DNA from: JAHBNG01 sp039028975
GTDB taxonomy: Bacteria > Chloroflexota > Anaerolineae > Caldilineales > Caldilineaceae
Direction of reading: 5' to 3'
Length of the DNA: 64,000 nt
Assembly: GCA_039028975.1 (NCBI GenBank)
Contig: JBCCHB010000082.1
Coordinates: 1-64,000, forward strand
The notes under the pieces were generated by a model. That model worked only from the letters and a program-made list of their open reading frames with translations. It had not been told where the DNA came from and did not search any database. Positions 24,594-34,232 of the stretch are shown piece by piece; positions within the stretch are counted from its first letter, which is position 1, and the number at the start of each line of letters is the position of its first letter. Both the position numbers and the translations under genes were made by a program.

Positions 24594-27500
24594 ATGCAGC
24601 AGATATCTATTCCTATTACGAAAATTTACTTTTTTAAGCAGCTCTGGCTGACCAAGTTGTGCATTACAGGAGTATTCATATTGGCTACACTCACTGCGCA
24701 AGACGTACAGGCCCAAACAGCCTTCAACGCAAATTTACCCTTTCCCATACTTGAAGAATTCGACAATCCAGACGCTTTTATTAACACTGCTCCAGACAAA
24801 GTCACCATACAAGATGGCCAGGTGGTCGCCAACATCGGTGGCGAAGGGGTGCAATATGTCTATCGCAATATCCCCGATTTCAGCGGAGATGTTCGGTTGA
24901 CGGTCACTGGGCAGGTTAATGGTTTTGAAAACAACTGTTTTGTCTATACAGGCATCGGGGACAGTCTGGGCGATGGTGTGGCTGTTGCCCTTGGCTTTAC
25001 CGGCGGTGGCTGTCCGATACAGGGGCCATTGATAAGCACAAGCGGCGTTATTCTGGATCACGAGCATTTGTGTGAAGATACGAAAGGCAACTATCACTGG
25101 ATCGATCTCGCTACACCGTATACCGCGACATTAGAAATTACAGATGAAAATGCATTGCTTTCCGTGCCAGGGTTAGGGACAACCCCTGGTCAACTTGTCT
25201 ATAATGGCATCTTTTCCCAGCTCTCTGTCGGTGCCGCTGGAAGTAGCCCGGGGGCGAATGATTGTTCGGTAACCATTGAGCGGGTCACGATCGAGCCATT
25301 GGGTGAGTCGTACATTGCCCCTGCAGATTTGGAAGCCACGCCAACCCATCCTACCCAGATTGACCTCCAGTGGACAGAAGTAATCAGCACAGACTCTGGT
25401 ATGAGCACCTATATTGAACGCTCGTTGGATGGCCACCATTGGACAGAGATTCAGACAAGAGGTGCTTCATCATTTCAAGATCGTCGGGTCACGTGCGGGA
25501 CGACTTATCACTATCGTTTAGCCATTTACTTGGCTGATAGTAACCAGTTAATCGGCTACTCCAACCGCATTACGGCCTCAACGGATGCCTGCCAAGTCAT
25601 TTTCCAAGAAGATTGGGAATCGGGAATTCGGAGTGATCGGTGGCGCTCTTATGGCACACCGGACTCTATCATCGTTGACAATCAGGGTCGAAGTAATAGC
25701 AGAGCCATCAACCCGAATGGTGATGGGACCTTTACCAGTGGACTTATCTTGGAGCAGCCGTTTGATATTACCGCAGGGCTGAATGTCGAGTACTGGATGA
25801 AGGGCAACGGTGTGATCGGCCGACTCTGGTCGGCTGGCATTGTCGAGCTTACCATCTGTACACCCGACGACGATAACGAACGAGGTTGCCCTGGCAAAGG
25901 TCATATCGCGACTATTGTTGCTTCAACAGAGGCCGCTGACGTTGTGTACGGTACCCTCCCCGAGACCTTTTCTGAGCCATGGGAACCCTTGAATGATCAG
26001 TGGCACAAATACCGCATGCACATTAGACCGGACAAGCTCATCGAGTTTTACCGAGATGATGAGTTGAAATTTGTGACCCTGCAACCGCTCGATTTTGCAA
26101 AAGATGGACTGGCTTACCTCAGGGTCCGCGGCGCGTCCGTCAATTCATCCTGGTATATCGATGATCTCGTCGTAACTGCCCCAACTGCCCCTACATGGTA
26201 CATAAAAGCGGTCAATCCCGAGGGAAAGTCGGTCGAGGGTGTGGTCATTTATGCTGAAGGACAACCGATTGGTGCCACAAACCAGGCTGGTATGCTCATC
26301 ACAGATCCGATGCCGTCCGGTACGGCCCTTGCCGCGTTGATTCCCATGGCCACGATGACAACGACCCGCGCCGTTCACGATGAGTGGTCTTATCGCACTT
26401 ATGTAACCTCTATGAATTGGGAGACAGAACCATCGCAACCTCTCATCACGGGCGCCTCTGGTGAGCAGCGTCTGATCCTTGCACCGGGCTATCCACTGGT
26501 CCTTTTCAACCTAGTCGTTTCGGTGGAGTGGGATGCCACGCCTACGTATTTAGAAGAGATTGCACGCGCCATGCAGCAAGCCTCCGACTATCTCTTTGAC
26601 CTGACTGATGGTCAAATGGCGTTTGGAGAGGTCAACATCTACAGCAATGAGGAAAACTGGAAGCATGCTGATATCCAGATCTCTACCAAGAATATCGTCC
26701 GTCCTCATGCTTACATCAGCGGCATCCTATCGAAAGATACCTCCCATGTTATCCGGTTAGGGCGAGGCTGGGATGGTATGAGCGGTACCCAGGGGGCCTG
26801 GGATCAACCGGCGGGCTATCGTACTATTGCGCATGAATTTGGACACTATGCATTGCACCTCTATGACGAATATGTTTACTTCATCTTTGACGAGCAGGGA
26901 AACCTGCAGAACGAAGGGCCAGCATTCTGCCCCATGCGTCATGATAGCATGCCTGTTGATGATGCAAGCAGCGCCAGCGCCATGTACTATCACTATAGGG
27001 CCACTGAGTTGAGCGCTCGTGGTGTAGAGGCGCTTTGGTCCTCAGCATGTGAGCACACCGCCCAATGGCAATTCAACGGCGAATCAACCTGGGAGACCAT
27101 TTCCCGACGCTATGCCGATTTTAGTGAGTCACCGCGTTGGCGCTTCACCACACCCATGGATAGGCAGGGGGTGTTGGCTGGCCCTACTCGTATGCCTCCC
27201 GTATTTCCTGCCTGGCCTCATATCCAAATCCACCCCAGCGAGGCACCCGCACCGCCCCGTCAGTTGACGGTCTATGATCCCCACGGTACACCTTATTTCA
27301 ACGCCATTGTAGCACTCTACAAACAGATGGGTGGACGCGTTATCAGTCAGGGTCTGACCAGTCCACAGGGGCAGCTTGCCATCTATGGGGCCGCTGACGG
27401 CGATCGGGTACGCGTCGCCTCCTTTGATAGTGGTCTGGCTGGCAGTGCTGTCGTCGAAGCTGCAGATGACGTCGTCGTGACCCTGCAGCCCAATCGCGAA

Positions 27501-28280
27501 TTGCTGGTTCGCTCTGCCCAACTCGGAACAAATCAGCTGCAGCGTCCGCCACACGTACAGCTGCGCGCCGAGCCAGGTTCGAATCCTAACCAGATCGATC
27601 TTCTGGTCGCGCTAAACAACTTTGGTCCCGATGCCGACCCTGGCGTCACGCTCGGCGAGCCGGGCAGCGATATTGGTCACATTGTCACGCTAGGGTATAG
27701 TACAGAGACCGATACCCATCAGGGGCAAGTAAGCTTTGCCACCCTTGAACGTGGCATGGGACCCGTGCGTACGCTTGCCATCCTCAAGAACGACATTATT
27801 CGTCAATATACGACCTACCGGCTGCAGCAAGTGTATAATGACGCGTCCAGCGATCTCTACTCCAACGACGGCAATCTCCACTTACATCTCTCGCCAGAAA
27901 GCCTGCCCGGTAATAAAGCTTATTTCATCATCATGCCGCCAGGAGCCATTCCCGGCTCATTGCCTGCGGGCCTCACGCTAGTGGGTGATCCCTATGACGT
28001 AACCGCATCAGGGGCACTGGTCCGGCTGGAAAAGCCTGCACTGCTGACCATGCACTATGATGAGAGTTTGCTGGATCGAGTGCGATCGCCAACTAGCCTA
28101 GGTATCTATCGTTGGGATGGCGTGGATGCCCAATGGAAGGTCGTTGAGAGCAGGTTAGATGAGGAACAGAGCGCGTTAGTGGCGACGGTATTAGCGTTAG
28201 GGACCTATGCAGTATTGGGACAAGTGAATGAAGAGGCGTGTGCAGAATGTGCGTTGTATATACCGTTTATCGTGAAATAA
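24594..28280 (+). CDS. Large secreted multidomain protein with HExxH metallopeptidase motif
   Basis: A 1228-residue exported protein. A signal peptide ends near DVQAQTA. Residues about 52-240 are a domain shared with the 28886 gene (EEFDNPDAF...SGDVRLTV...GGGCP...GPLIS). A fibronectin-type-III-like domain follows (about 241-335), then a concanavalin-like region (about 340-535) and a carboxypeptidase-regulatory-like module. A metallopeptidase-like segment has H747-EFG-H751, with the extended HEFGHYALHLYDEY motif, where Glu748 would be catalytic. The end is CALYIPFIVK, the same type of tail as its neighbours. I chose ATG 24594 over a TTG at 24570 because it gives a clean signal peptide. Protease activity is inferred from the zinc motif; substrates may be polymers or host proteins. 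Confidence 0.85.
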   Translation: MQQISIPITKIYFFKQLWLTKLCITGVFILATLTAQDVQAQTAFNANLPFPILEEFDNPDAFINTAPDKVTIQDGQVVANIGGEGVQYVYRNIPDFSGDVRLTVTGQVNGFENNCFVYTGIGDSLGDGVAVALGFTGGGCPIQGPLISTSGVILDHEHLCEDTKGNYHWIDLATPYTATLEITDENALLSVPGLGTTPGQLVYNGIFSQLSVGAAGSSPGANDCSVTIERVTIEPLGESYIAPADLEATPTHPTQIDLQWTEVISTDSGMSTYIERSLDGHHWTEIQTRGASSFQDRRVTCGTTYHYRLAIYLADSNQLIGYSNRITASTDACQVIFQEDWESGIRSDRWRSYGTPDSIIVDNQGRSNSRAINPNGDGTFTSGLILEQPFDITAGLNVEYWMKGNGVIGRLWSAGIVELTICTPDDDNERGCPGKGHIATIVASTEAADVVYGTLPETFSEPWEPLNDQWHKYRMHIRPDKLIEFYRDDELKFVTLQPLDFAKDGLAYLRVRGASVNSSWYIDDLVVTAPTAPTWYIKAVNPEGKSVEGVVIYAEGQPIGATNQAGMLITDPMPSGTALAALIPMATMTTTRAVHDEWSYRTYVTSMNWETEPSQPLITGASGEQRLILAPGYPLVLFNLVVSVEWDATPTYLEEIARAMQQASDYLFDLTDGQMAFGEVNIYSNEENWKHADIQISTKNIVRPHAYISGILSKDTSHVIRLGRGWDGMSGTQGAWDQPAGYRTIAHEFGHYALHLYDEYVYFIFDEQGNLQNEGPAFCPMRHDSMPVDDASSASAMYYHYRATELSARGVEALWSSACEHTAQWQFNGESTWETISRRYADFSESPRWRFTTPMDRQGVLAGPTRMPPVFPAWPHIQIHPSEAPAPPRQLTVYDPHGTPYFNAIVALYKQMGGRVISQGLTSPQGQLAIYGAADGDRVRVASFDSGLAGSAVVEAADDVVVTLQPNRELLVRSAQLGTNQLQRPPHVQLRAEPGSNPNQIDLLVALNNFGPDADPGVTLGEPGSDIGHIVTLGYSTETDTHQGQVSFATLERGMGPVRTLAILKNDIIRQYTTYRLQQVYNDASSDLYSNDGNLHLHLSPESLPGNKAYFIIMPPGAIPGSLPAGLTLVGDPYDVTASGALVRLEKPALLTMHYDESLLDRVRSPTSLGIYRWDGVDAQWKVVESRLDEEQSALVATVLALGTYAVLGQVNEEACAECALYIPFIVK

Positions 28281-28302
28281 TGGTTTCGAGGAATATTGCA
28301 AC

Positions 28303-28614
28303 ATCACCCTGATACAGCTAGCACTTGCTGATCAGGAACGCCCTTGGGTCGAACTAGTTGCGGACCGTTTGGCAAAAACGGACTTACTGACCAGACGCGA
28401 ACAGGAAGTCGTCCATCTGCTGGCTTCTTCGTTGAGCATCCAGGGTATCGCTGGCACGATGAACATTACCAACAAAACAGTTGAGAAGCACATCGGTCAG
28501 ATCTACGGGAAAGTTGGGCTAGGATCACTACAAGTGGATGCGCCGGAACTGCGCAAGATAGTTGTGCTGATTAAGGCATATTGGCTGTGTATGCGAATAG
28601 GGGACACTAAATGA
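28303..28614 (+). pseudogene. LuxR/GerE-type helix-turn-helix regulator fragment
   Basis: The open frame reads ITLIQLALADQERPWVELVA then DLLTRREQEVVHLLASSLSI with TVEKHIGQIYGKVGLGS. The second part is a typical GerE helix-turn-helix, where TVEKHIGQIYGK is the recognition helix. The frame has no ATG or good ribosome binding site; translation could begin only at TTG 28369, inside the family-like region, so the N-terminal regulatory part is missing. I read it as the 3' remnant of a transcription regulator. A functional single-domain HTH protein of 81 residues is the alternative. Confidence 0.6.
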
Positions 28615-28885
28615 CAATGTTGCAACAAAAAGGTAGGGAAACCCCTATTGACGAGAGGAAGAAATTTTTCTATGCTAATGGATAGGAATGAACGGAGAAG
28701 ATATGCCTAGAATGTCTCTATAAATTAGGAGTAAGGATATTCGTTGTACCCAATTTCTCACTTGAATCCACGATTTACTTCCTCATGAACTTGCTGGCAG
28801 ACTTATCCTAACACTGCTCTTACCCAATGAAATGACATTGTTTTTGTTCATACACAAATTTGTTTAAACCTAAGGAGTTCTCAAC
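28615..28885. other. Intergenic region upstream of the RTX-like secreted protein
   Basis: No open frame, RNA gene or inverted repeat of note was seen. AAGGAG near 28871-28876 is the ribosome binding site of the next gene. A promoter should lie here but none stands out. Confidence 0.5.
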
Positions 28886-31800
28886 ATGAACGTATACGCT
28901 CGAAAAACTTTCGTTGGTATCTTTCTGTTATTGTTGATATTTGCAACCACTAATTCAAAGTCGCAAAGTGCCGATCCCATCAATTTGGACAGTTCTTCAA
29001 CCGAGTCACCATATACATGCAGCGAAACCAGCATCCTTTGTGATACCTTTGACGGCTCTTCATTAGATACGTCTACTTGGCTCTTTGAATCGAACAGTAG
29101 TGGTGCCGGTCAGGTAGTTCAAGATGGTCAATTGATTATATCTGGCGGTACTACACTTGGCGGCGGTGGAATCGTCCGGGCAATAGACACAATCATTCCC
29201 GATGAAAATACCAACTACACATTCAAGACCAGAGTCAAGTTGAGTTCAACTACCGGTGGCGCGTGGGGCTTTCGAGTCCCATTTAACAGTAACCCCGGTG
29301 GCGATGCTTTGTTTCTCATATGGCTGCAAGGTATCAATAAATTAGCTGCCCATTCCAACAATACAGCTGTTCCAGATGGGAGACAGTTTGTTATTTTGTC
29401 AGACATTGATGTAACGGAATGGCATGATTATCAAATTGAACATTTCGGCAATTTGGTTAAATACTATGTTGATGGTGAACTTGTTGATACATTTACAGAA
29501 AATATTTTCCAGGGCTATCCCATGACCTTCTGGTTTGATAGCTGGGGAGCTAGTGTGAGTCAAACCACGTCGGTCGATTATGTAGAAGTAATAAAACTGG
29601 AAAACAACACGCCTGAGCCGAACGCAGATGTCCTCTTTTTTGAAGATTTTAGTGATGGCGAACTAGATAACAACCCCACATGGATCCCTTCCAACAACGC
29701 CTGGACAACCACTGGCGGACAGTTGCATGCCGACGGCCTCAATGTGGACGGATCGGGCCGGTATCGGTCAGGGTTTTCAACAAATGTCAGTTTTGAAGTC
29801 GAAGATTATCTTGAAATCTCGTTTCGGGGTCTGCTAAAACAGAGCGGTAATCCCCAGGAAGGTCGAGCCATTCAATCAAATCTGGTCGATTCAGGATCGG
29901 GCAATGCATATCAGTTGCGAATTCAGAATAAGCAGACCAGTGGATTCCCCGTCAATCAGATGTCTTTTGCTCTTGCAACGCCTGGGGATAACTTTGTGGA
30001 TCTGATAACGTCAGATTTTGCGCCTGATTATGACCAGTTCTATACCATTCGGGCAGTTCGTCAGAATGGTTGGTGGACGCTCTACGTCGATGATGAAGTG
30101 ATCGGAACCGTTGCCGATCCTTTGGGACTAACAAACTTCGATAACTTTTGGTTTGATTTGGTGGGCAGTGTTGTCGTCGACGACATTGAGATAAAGACGA
30201 CATCTGCTAACCAAGCGCCTGAAGTCGATGCCGGAGGATCATATGACGGTTCTGAAGGCACTTCGATTCTTCTAAGTCTTGCTGAGGCATCGGATCCTGA
30301 GGGTAGCAATTTAACCTATGCTTGGACAGTCGATTCATCGCTATGCACCTTTTCCGATCCAACCGCTCTCAACCCAGAGTTACTCTGCGAGGATGACGGC
30401 AGTTACACCGTTACGTTGACCGCTACCGAAGAAGGGAATAGTCCCCCAGCATCGTTTACCGAGGAGTTCGATAACGATGCCGACTTTATCCAAACCGACC
30501 CAGACGTTGCCATTGCGAACGGTCAAGTCAATTGGAATATCTACCGTGGCCCGTTCGGTGAGCAGCAGTACGTCTATCGGGAATTCCCTCCGTTTTCAGG
30601 TGATGTACGTCTTACTGTTCGGGGGCAAATCAACAGTTGGACCAACAACTGCGGTGTACGAGCAGGTATCGGCAGTAAAATTAATGAAGGTAATGAGTCT
30701 CAACATGATACCAGCATTTCAGTCAACTTTGGATTCTTTGGCGGTGGATGCCCAACCAATGGCCCATTGATCTCAGCCAGCGGTGTCCTGCCAGATGCCA
30801 CCACCAATGGGTGTACATTTATTGGCGACTGGTTATGGGTTAATGCAAATACGCCCTATGCCGCTGAACTTACTGTTTTGGGGAATGATACGACTCTCTC
30901 AGTTCCAGGTGTGGGCGCATCAGTAGGGACACCGATATTCAACGATGTATTTGACACCCTCTTTGTAGGCTACACAGGCGATGGAGATTGGCCTCAATGT
31001 ACGGGTAGTATCGATTCGATTACGGTTGAGCCATTGGGAAGCGGGTCAGGTAACCCCTTGATCAGTAGTGATAGCGCAACAGTAAGTGTATCAAACGTTG
31101 CACCAGCTATCACTGCCACAACGAATGATGGCCCAATTCTTGCTGGGAAATCGACAGTAATAACCGTCGAGGCGTCAGAGCCTGCCGGACTCAACGACCC
31201 ACTTCAATACGCTTTTGATTGTGATGATGACGGCCAGTTTGAAATTGGACCTCAGAACGATGATAATGCCATGTGTTCATTTGATTTGCCCGGCCTCTTC
31301 ATCGTAAACGTACAGGTTAGCGATGATGATGGCGGTGTCGATACAGATTCAACGTCAGTTACCGTCAATGAATTGATAGCTATTTGCGGTAGCTATGAAG
31401 TCGTCCGGACACCTGATGATCAGGTAACAGCATCTGAGTTTCCCGGCAATCTGATTGTTGGTACCCAAGCGGGAGATTGGCTCATAGGTACATCAGGCCC
31501 AGATCTGATCGTGGGCCTGGCTGGTCCGGATGACATTCTGGGCAAAGGTGGCCATGACGTCATCTGCGGCGGTAAAGGTATCGATATTATTCGGGGAAAC
31601 GGAGGGAATGATACAGTATTTGGTGGTACGCACCCAGACTGGCTTATTGGTGGTCCTGGTCATGATGTTCTATGGGGCGGACCCGGTTGGGACGATCTAG
31701 AGGGTAATGCTGGTCAAGATTTGTTGTACGGCGGCAAAGGCTATGACGTTTTGTTGGGTGGTACTAACGCAGATGAGCTTTTTGGCAATCAAGGGCCAGA

Positions 31801-32053
31801 CGATCTCTATGGCAACAAAGGCAATGACAACTTGGATGGTGGTCTTGGAAATGATTTCTGCAAAGGAGGCCCAGGTAATAATACGCTGACCAACTGTGAA
31901 GGGGCATCCACTATGAGAACTTTGCCCCCATTGGGTACTATCGATGAACCCATAGATGAAGCTGCGGCAAGGCAGAGCAACGATGGTGATAATGGTGAGT
32001 ACACAATCATCGGTCGTATCCGAGAATTCTATTTGCCACTAATTGTGCGTTAG
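28886..32053 (+). CDS. Large secreted protein with PKD-like modules and RTX-type calcium-binding repeats
   Basis: A 1055-residue exported protein. The signal peptide is MNVYARKTFVGIFLLLLIFA. Two concanavalin/LamG-like domains cover about 45-235 and 250-440. A PKD-like stretch follows (NQAPEVDAGGSYDGSEGTSI). The domain shared with the 24594 gene spans about 524-720 (EEFDNDADF...SGDVRLTV...GGGCPTNGPLIS). A second Ig/PKD-like stretch comes next. About 855-1005 carries RTX-type nonapeptide repeats (GGxGxDxLxG, for example GGPGHDVLWGGPGWDDLEG), which bind calcium in a beta-roll. The end is EFYLPLIVR. Such RTX proteins are often type I secreted, but the signal peptide here implies Sec export. It is probably a surface adhesin or binding protein. 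Confidence 0.87.
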   Translation: MNVYARKTFVGIFLLLLIFATTNSKSQSADPINLDSSSTESPYTCSETSILCDTFDGSSLDTSTWLFESNSSGAGQVVQDGQLIISGGTTLGGGGIVRAIDTIIPDENTNYTFKTRVKLSSTTGGAWGFRVPFNSNPGGDALFLIWLQGINKLAAHSNNTAVPDGRQFVILSDIDVTEWHDYQIEHFGNLVKYYVDGELVDTFTENIFQGYPMTFWFDSWGASVSQTTSVDYVEVIKLENNTPEPNADVLFFEDFSDGELDNNPTWIPSNNAWTTTGGQLHADGLNVDGSGRYRSGFSTNVSFEVEDYLEISFRGLLKQSGNPQEGRAIQSNLVDSGSGNAYQLRIQNKQTSGFPVNQMSFALATPGDNFVDLITSDFAPDYDQFYTIRAVRQNGWWTLYVDDEVIGTVADPLGLTNFDNFWFDLVGSVVVDDIEIKTTSANQAPEVDAGGSYDGSEGTSILLSLAEASDPEGSNLTYAWTVDSSLCTFSDPTALNPELLCEDDGSYTVTLTATEEGNSPPASFTEEFDNDADFIQTDPDVAIANGQVNWNIYRGPFGEQQYVYREFPPFSGDVRLTVRGQINSWTNNCGVRAGIGSKINEGNESQHDTSISVNFGFFGGGCPTNGPLISASGVLPDATTNGCTFIGDWLWVNANTPYAAELTVLGNDTTLSVPGVGASVGTPIFNDVFDTLFVGYTGDGDWPQCTGSIDSITVEPLGSGSGNPLISSDSATVSVSNVAPAITATTNDGPILAGKSTVITVEASEPAGLNDPLQYAFDCDDDGQFEIGPQNDDNAMCSFDLPGLFIVNVQVSDDDGGVDTDSTSVTVNELIAICGSYEVVRTPDDQVTASEFPGNLIVGTQAGDWLIGTSGPDLIVGLAGPDDILGKGGHDVICGGKGIDIIRGNGGNDTVFGGTHPDWLIGGPGHDVLWGGPGWDDLEGNAGQDLLYGGKGYDVLLGGTNADELFGNQGPDDLYGNKGNDNLDGGLGNDFCKGGPGNNTLTNCEGASTMRTLPPLGTIDEPIDEAAARQSNDGDNGEYTIIGRIREFYLPLIVR

Positions 32054-32073
32054 TTGGTTAATAGAAACCTATA

Positions 32074-32133
32074 AATCAAAGAGAATACTTTGATTGAAAT
32101 AGAACCCATCTGTCGTTAGGAGGGGTTCTATTT
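32074..32133 (+). terminator. Tandem hairpins after the RTX-like gene
   Basis: Hairpin 1: aatcaaag (32074-32081) with ctttgatt (32088-32095). Hairpin 2: aaatagaaccc (32097-32107) with gggttctattt (32123-32133), perfect 11-bp arms continuing into a T-rich run. Hairpin 2 is a good intrinsic terminator candidate. Confidence 0.7.
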
Positions 32134-32239
32134 TGTTGTAGTCACCATTTTCACACAGTCTATAGTTCATTCAGATTCTTCATGGCCAAGGGATGTGCTA
32201 AAATGACCCAAAACCAAACCGTAACCTGGAGAAACTCAC

Positions 32240-33700
32240 ATGCCCCAACCAACCAACCCAGATATCGAACGCGCCATGCAAAGCGTAGGCGAAGCCACGC
32301 CCAAAGCTGAAGCCGACCCAACCCGCCCCGTCTACCATTTCCGTCCGCCCGCTAACTGGATGAATGACCCCAACGGGACAATCTATCACAACGGCTACTA
32401 CCATCTCTTCTACCAGCACAATCCCTATGGTGACGCTTGGGCACATATGCACTGGGGCCATGCCCGCAGCAAAGATTTGCTTCGCTGGGAACACTTGCCG
32501 ATTGGGCTATGGCCATCCCTGGAATTGGGCGAAGGCCACTGCTTTTCTGGCTGCGCGGCCATCGGGCCAAATGATCAGCCGATGCTCATCTACTCCAAAG
32601 TTGCGCCCTTTGAAAAAGATAGAAAGCCAGAAGATAACGAACAGTGGCTGGCTTTAGGTTCCTCAGACTGGTTAACTTGGGAGAAGTGGCAAGGCAATCC
32701 GCTGTTAGGGCCAGGTGGCCAGGGCGCGCCCCACTTCAAATCGGGTTGGCGGGACCCGTATGTTTTTCAGGCTGAAGGACGCAATTTCCTTGTCCTAGGT
32801 GCCGAGACAGATGAGACCCAAGAAGTTGCTCTTTATGAAGCTGAGGACGAGTCCCTGTTGCGCTGGACCTACCGCGGTCCACTGGTGCACACGCCAGCCA
32901 AAGAACGGTTCTTTTATGAATGCCCCAATTTTATCAATCTAGGCGAAAAATGGGCCTTGCTGACTTCGCCTTACAATTTGGTAGACTACGTGGTTGGCAC
33001 CTTTGATGTCGACTCGTTGACTTTTACGCCTGAAACGAAAGGAATTATCGACTATGGCTTGGGTTACACCGACCACATGGCCAAAACGGGAGAGCAGCCA
33101 AACTGGTATGCTTCCAATACCCTCTACGATCCAGAGGGCCGCTGTATTCTGCTGGGTTGGCTGCGCGGCTTTGCACCCAACCGCGGTTGGAATGGCACCC
33201 TGGCACTGCCTCGGGTTATGACGCTCGGCCCAGACAATCGTCCTCGAATTGTTCCCATACCAGAACTAAGCGATCTGCGTACCAAGCAGTTGACAAGCCA
33301 ATCCAATATCGTTGTAAATGGCACTCATAAACTGGAAGGTGTTCAGGGAGACACGCTTGAGCTCAAAGTTGAGATGGATATGGGGACGGCGCAGAAAGTT
33401 GGTCTTAAAGTACGCTGTGACGATAACGGTGAGCAAGGTGTATCGATTGACTATAATGGGCAGAATCTGAACGTGGCAGGTACAGTCGTTCCGTTTGAAT
33501 TGAGCAAAGAAGAATCGGCCTTAGAGCTTCACATATTTATCGATAAATCGGTCATAGAGGTCTTTGTTAACCAGGGGCGGGCTTGCGTGACTCGGGTTGT
33601 TTATCCGCCGGTTGACCATCTCAGTGTGGTCCTGTTTGCCTCAGGTGGCGATGCAAATATATCTATGCTAGATGTATGGGCGGTGGGAAGAATTTGGTAG
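32240..33700 (+). CDS. Glycoside hydrolase family 32 (beta-fructosidase-like)
   Basis: A 486-residue GH32 enzyme, the family that cleaves sucrose, inulin or levan at fructosyl bonds. The nucleophile motif WMNDPNG is at 40-46 (Asp43), GWRDP near 170 supplies the transition-state Asp, and FYECPNF near 227 supplies the general acid Glu. All three acidic residues of the five-blade propeller site are present. The C-terminal part (about 370-486) is the usual beta-sandwich, with LHIFIDKSVIEVFVNQGRAC. No signal peptide is seen, so it should act in the cytoplasm on imported sugars. TGGAG lies upstream of the ATG at 32240. A tight substrate assignment is not possible. Confidence 0.95.
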   Translation: MPQPTNPDIERAMQSVGEATPKAEADPTRPVYHFRPPANWMNDPNGTIYHNGYYHLFYQHNPYGDAWAHMHWGHARSKDLLRWEHLPIGLWPSLELGEGHCFSGCAAIGPNDQPMLIYSKVAPFEKDRKPEDNEQWLALGSSDWLTWEKWQGNPLLGPGGQGAPHFKSGWRDPYVFQAEGRNFLVLGAETDETQEVALYEAEDESLLRWTYRGPLVHTPAKERFFYECPNFINLGEKWALLTSPYNLVDYVVGTFDVDSLTFTPETKGIIDYGLGYTDHMAKTGEQPNWYASNTLYDPEGRCILLGWLRGFAPNRGWNGTLALPRVMTLGPDNRPRIVPIPELSDLRTKQLTSQSNIVVNGTHKLEGVQGDTLELKVEMDMGTAQKVGLKVRCDDNGEQGVSIDYNGQNLNVAGTVVPFELSKEESALELHIFIDKSVIEVFVNQGRACVTRVVYPPVDHLSVVLFASGGDANISMLDVWAVGRIW

Positions 33701-33706
33701 ATATCA

Positions 33707-34063
33707 TCAAATTGGCTCAAAATATTCACGCCAGTAAATAATCTGTCCATCTCTCAACTCAAAGATGATCGCGTCCTCCATTGTATAGGTCTGTCCGTCA
33801 TCTTTTCGAGTTTCATGCCACACCCACTCGATGGCGCCCTGATTGCTGTCCAAAAGAATTCGCCTGATTTCAACTTGTACTTCGCTACAAACTACAAAAA
33901 ACTCACGGGCCGTTTGCATAATTGCCTCCGGCCCTTGCCATCTTCCTCCTGGCGAGATAAAGAGGCCATCTTCAGCAAAATCGGCTCCAATTGCGTCCAC
34001 GTCTGCTCGCTGCCAAGCATCGGCCTGACGAGCAATCAGCTGCTCGATTCCATTTCTGTCCAT
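33707..34063 (-). CDS. NTF2-like/SnoaL-type protein
   Basis: A 118-residue single-domain cone-shaped alpha+beta protein. The opening IEQLIARQADAWQRADVDAIGADFAEDGLFISPGG is the usual NTF2-like start, and the end LRDGQIIYWREYFEPI is typical of the SnoaL/DUF4440 type. Such proteins may be small isomerases, hydrolases or binding proteins, and activity cannot be read from sequence. AAGGAT precedes the ATG. It is convergent with the GH32 gene and divergent from the fasciclin gene. Confidence 0.87.
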   Translation of the reverse strand: MDRNGIEQLIARQADAWQRADVDAIGADFAEDGLFISPGGRWQGPEAIMQTAREFFVVCSEVQVEIRRILLDSNQGAIEWVWHETRKDDGQTYTMEDAIIFELRDGQIIYWREYFEPI

Positions 34064-34232
34064 TTGATTATCCTTCCGATTTCGCCAAACGCATAATTCG
34101 TCTTTTCATGCAACTGGAAGCTATACCACAGCATCATTGATAGTATGTCTATACTATGCACAATATTTGTGCAATGTTTCGCACAAGTGAATTTCATTGA
34201 AAGTGATATCCCTAACACAAAGGAAGAAGACC

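Noticed and set aside
27570..27592. tRNA-like T-arm wording (ggttcgaatcc)
   Set aside because: It lies inside a solid coding region, with no acceptor, D or anticodon stems at the right distances.
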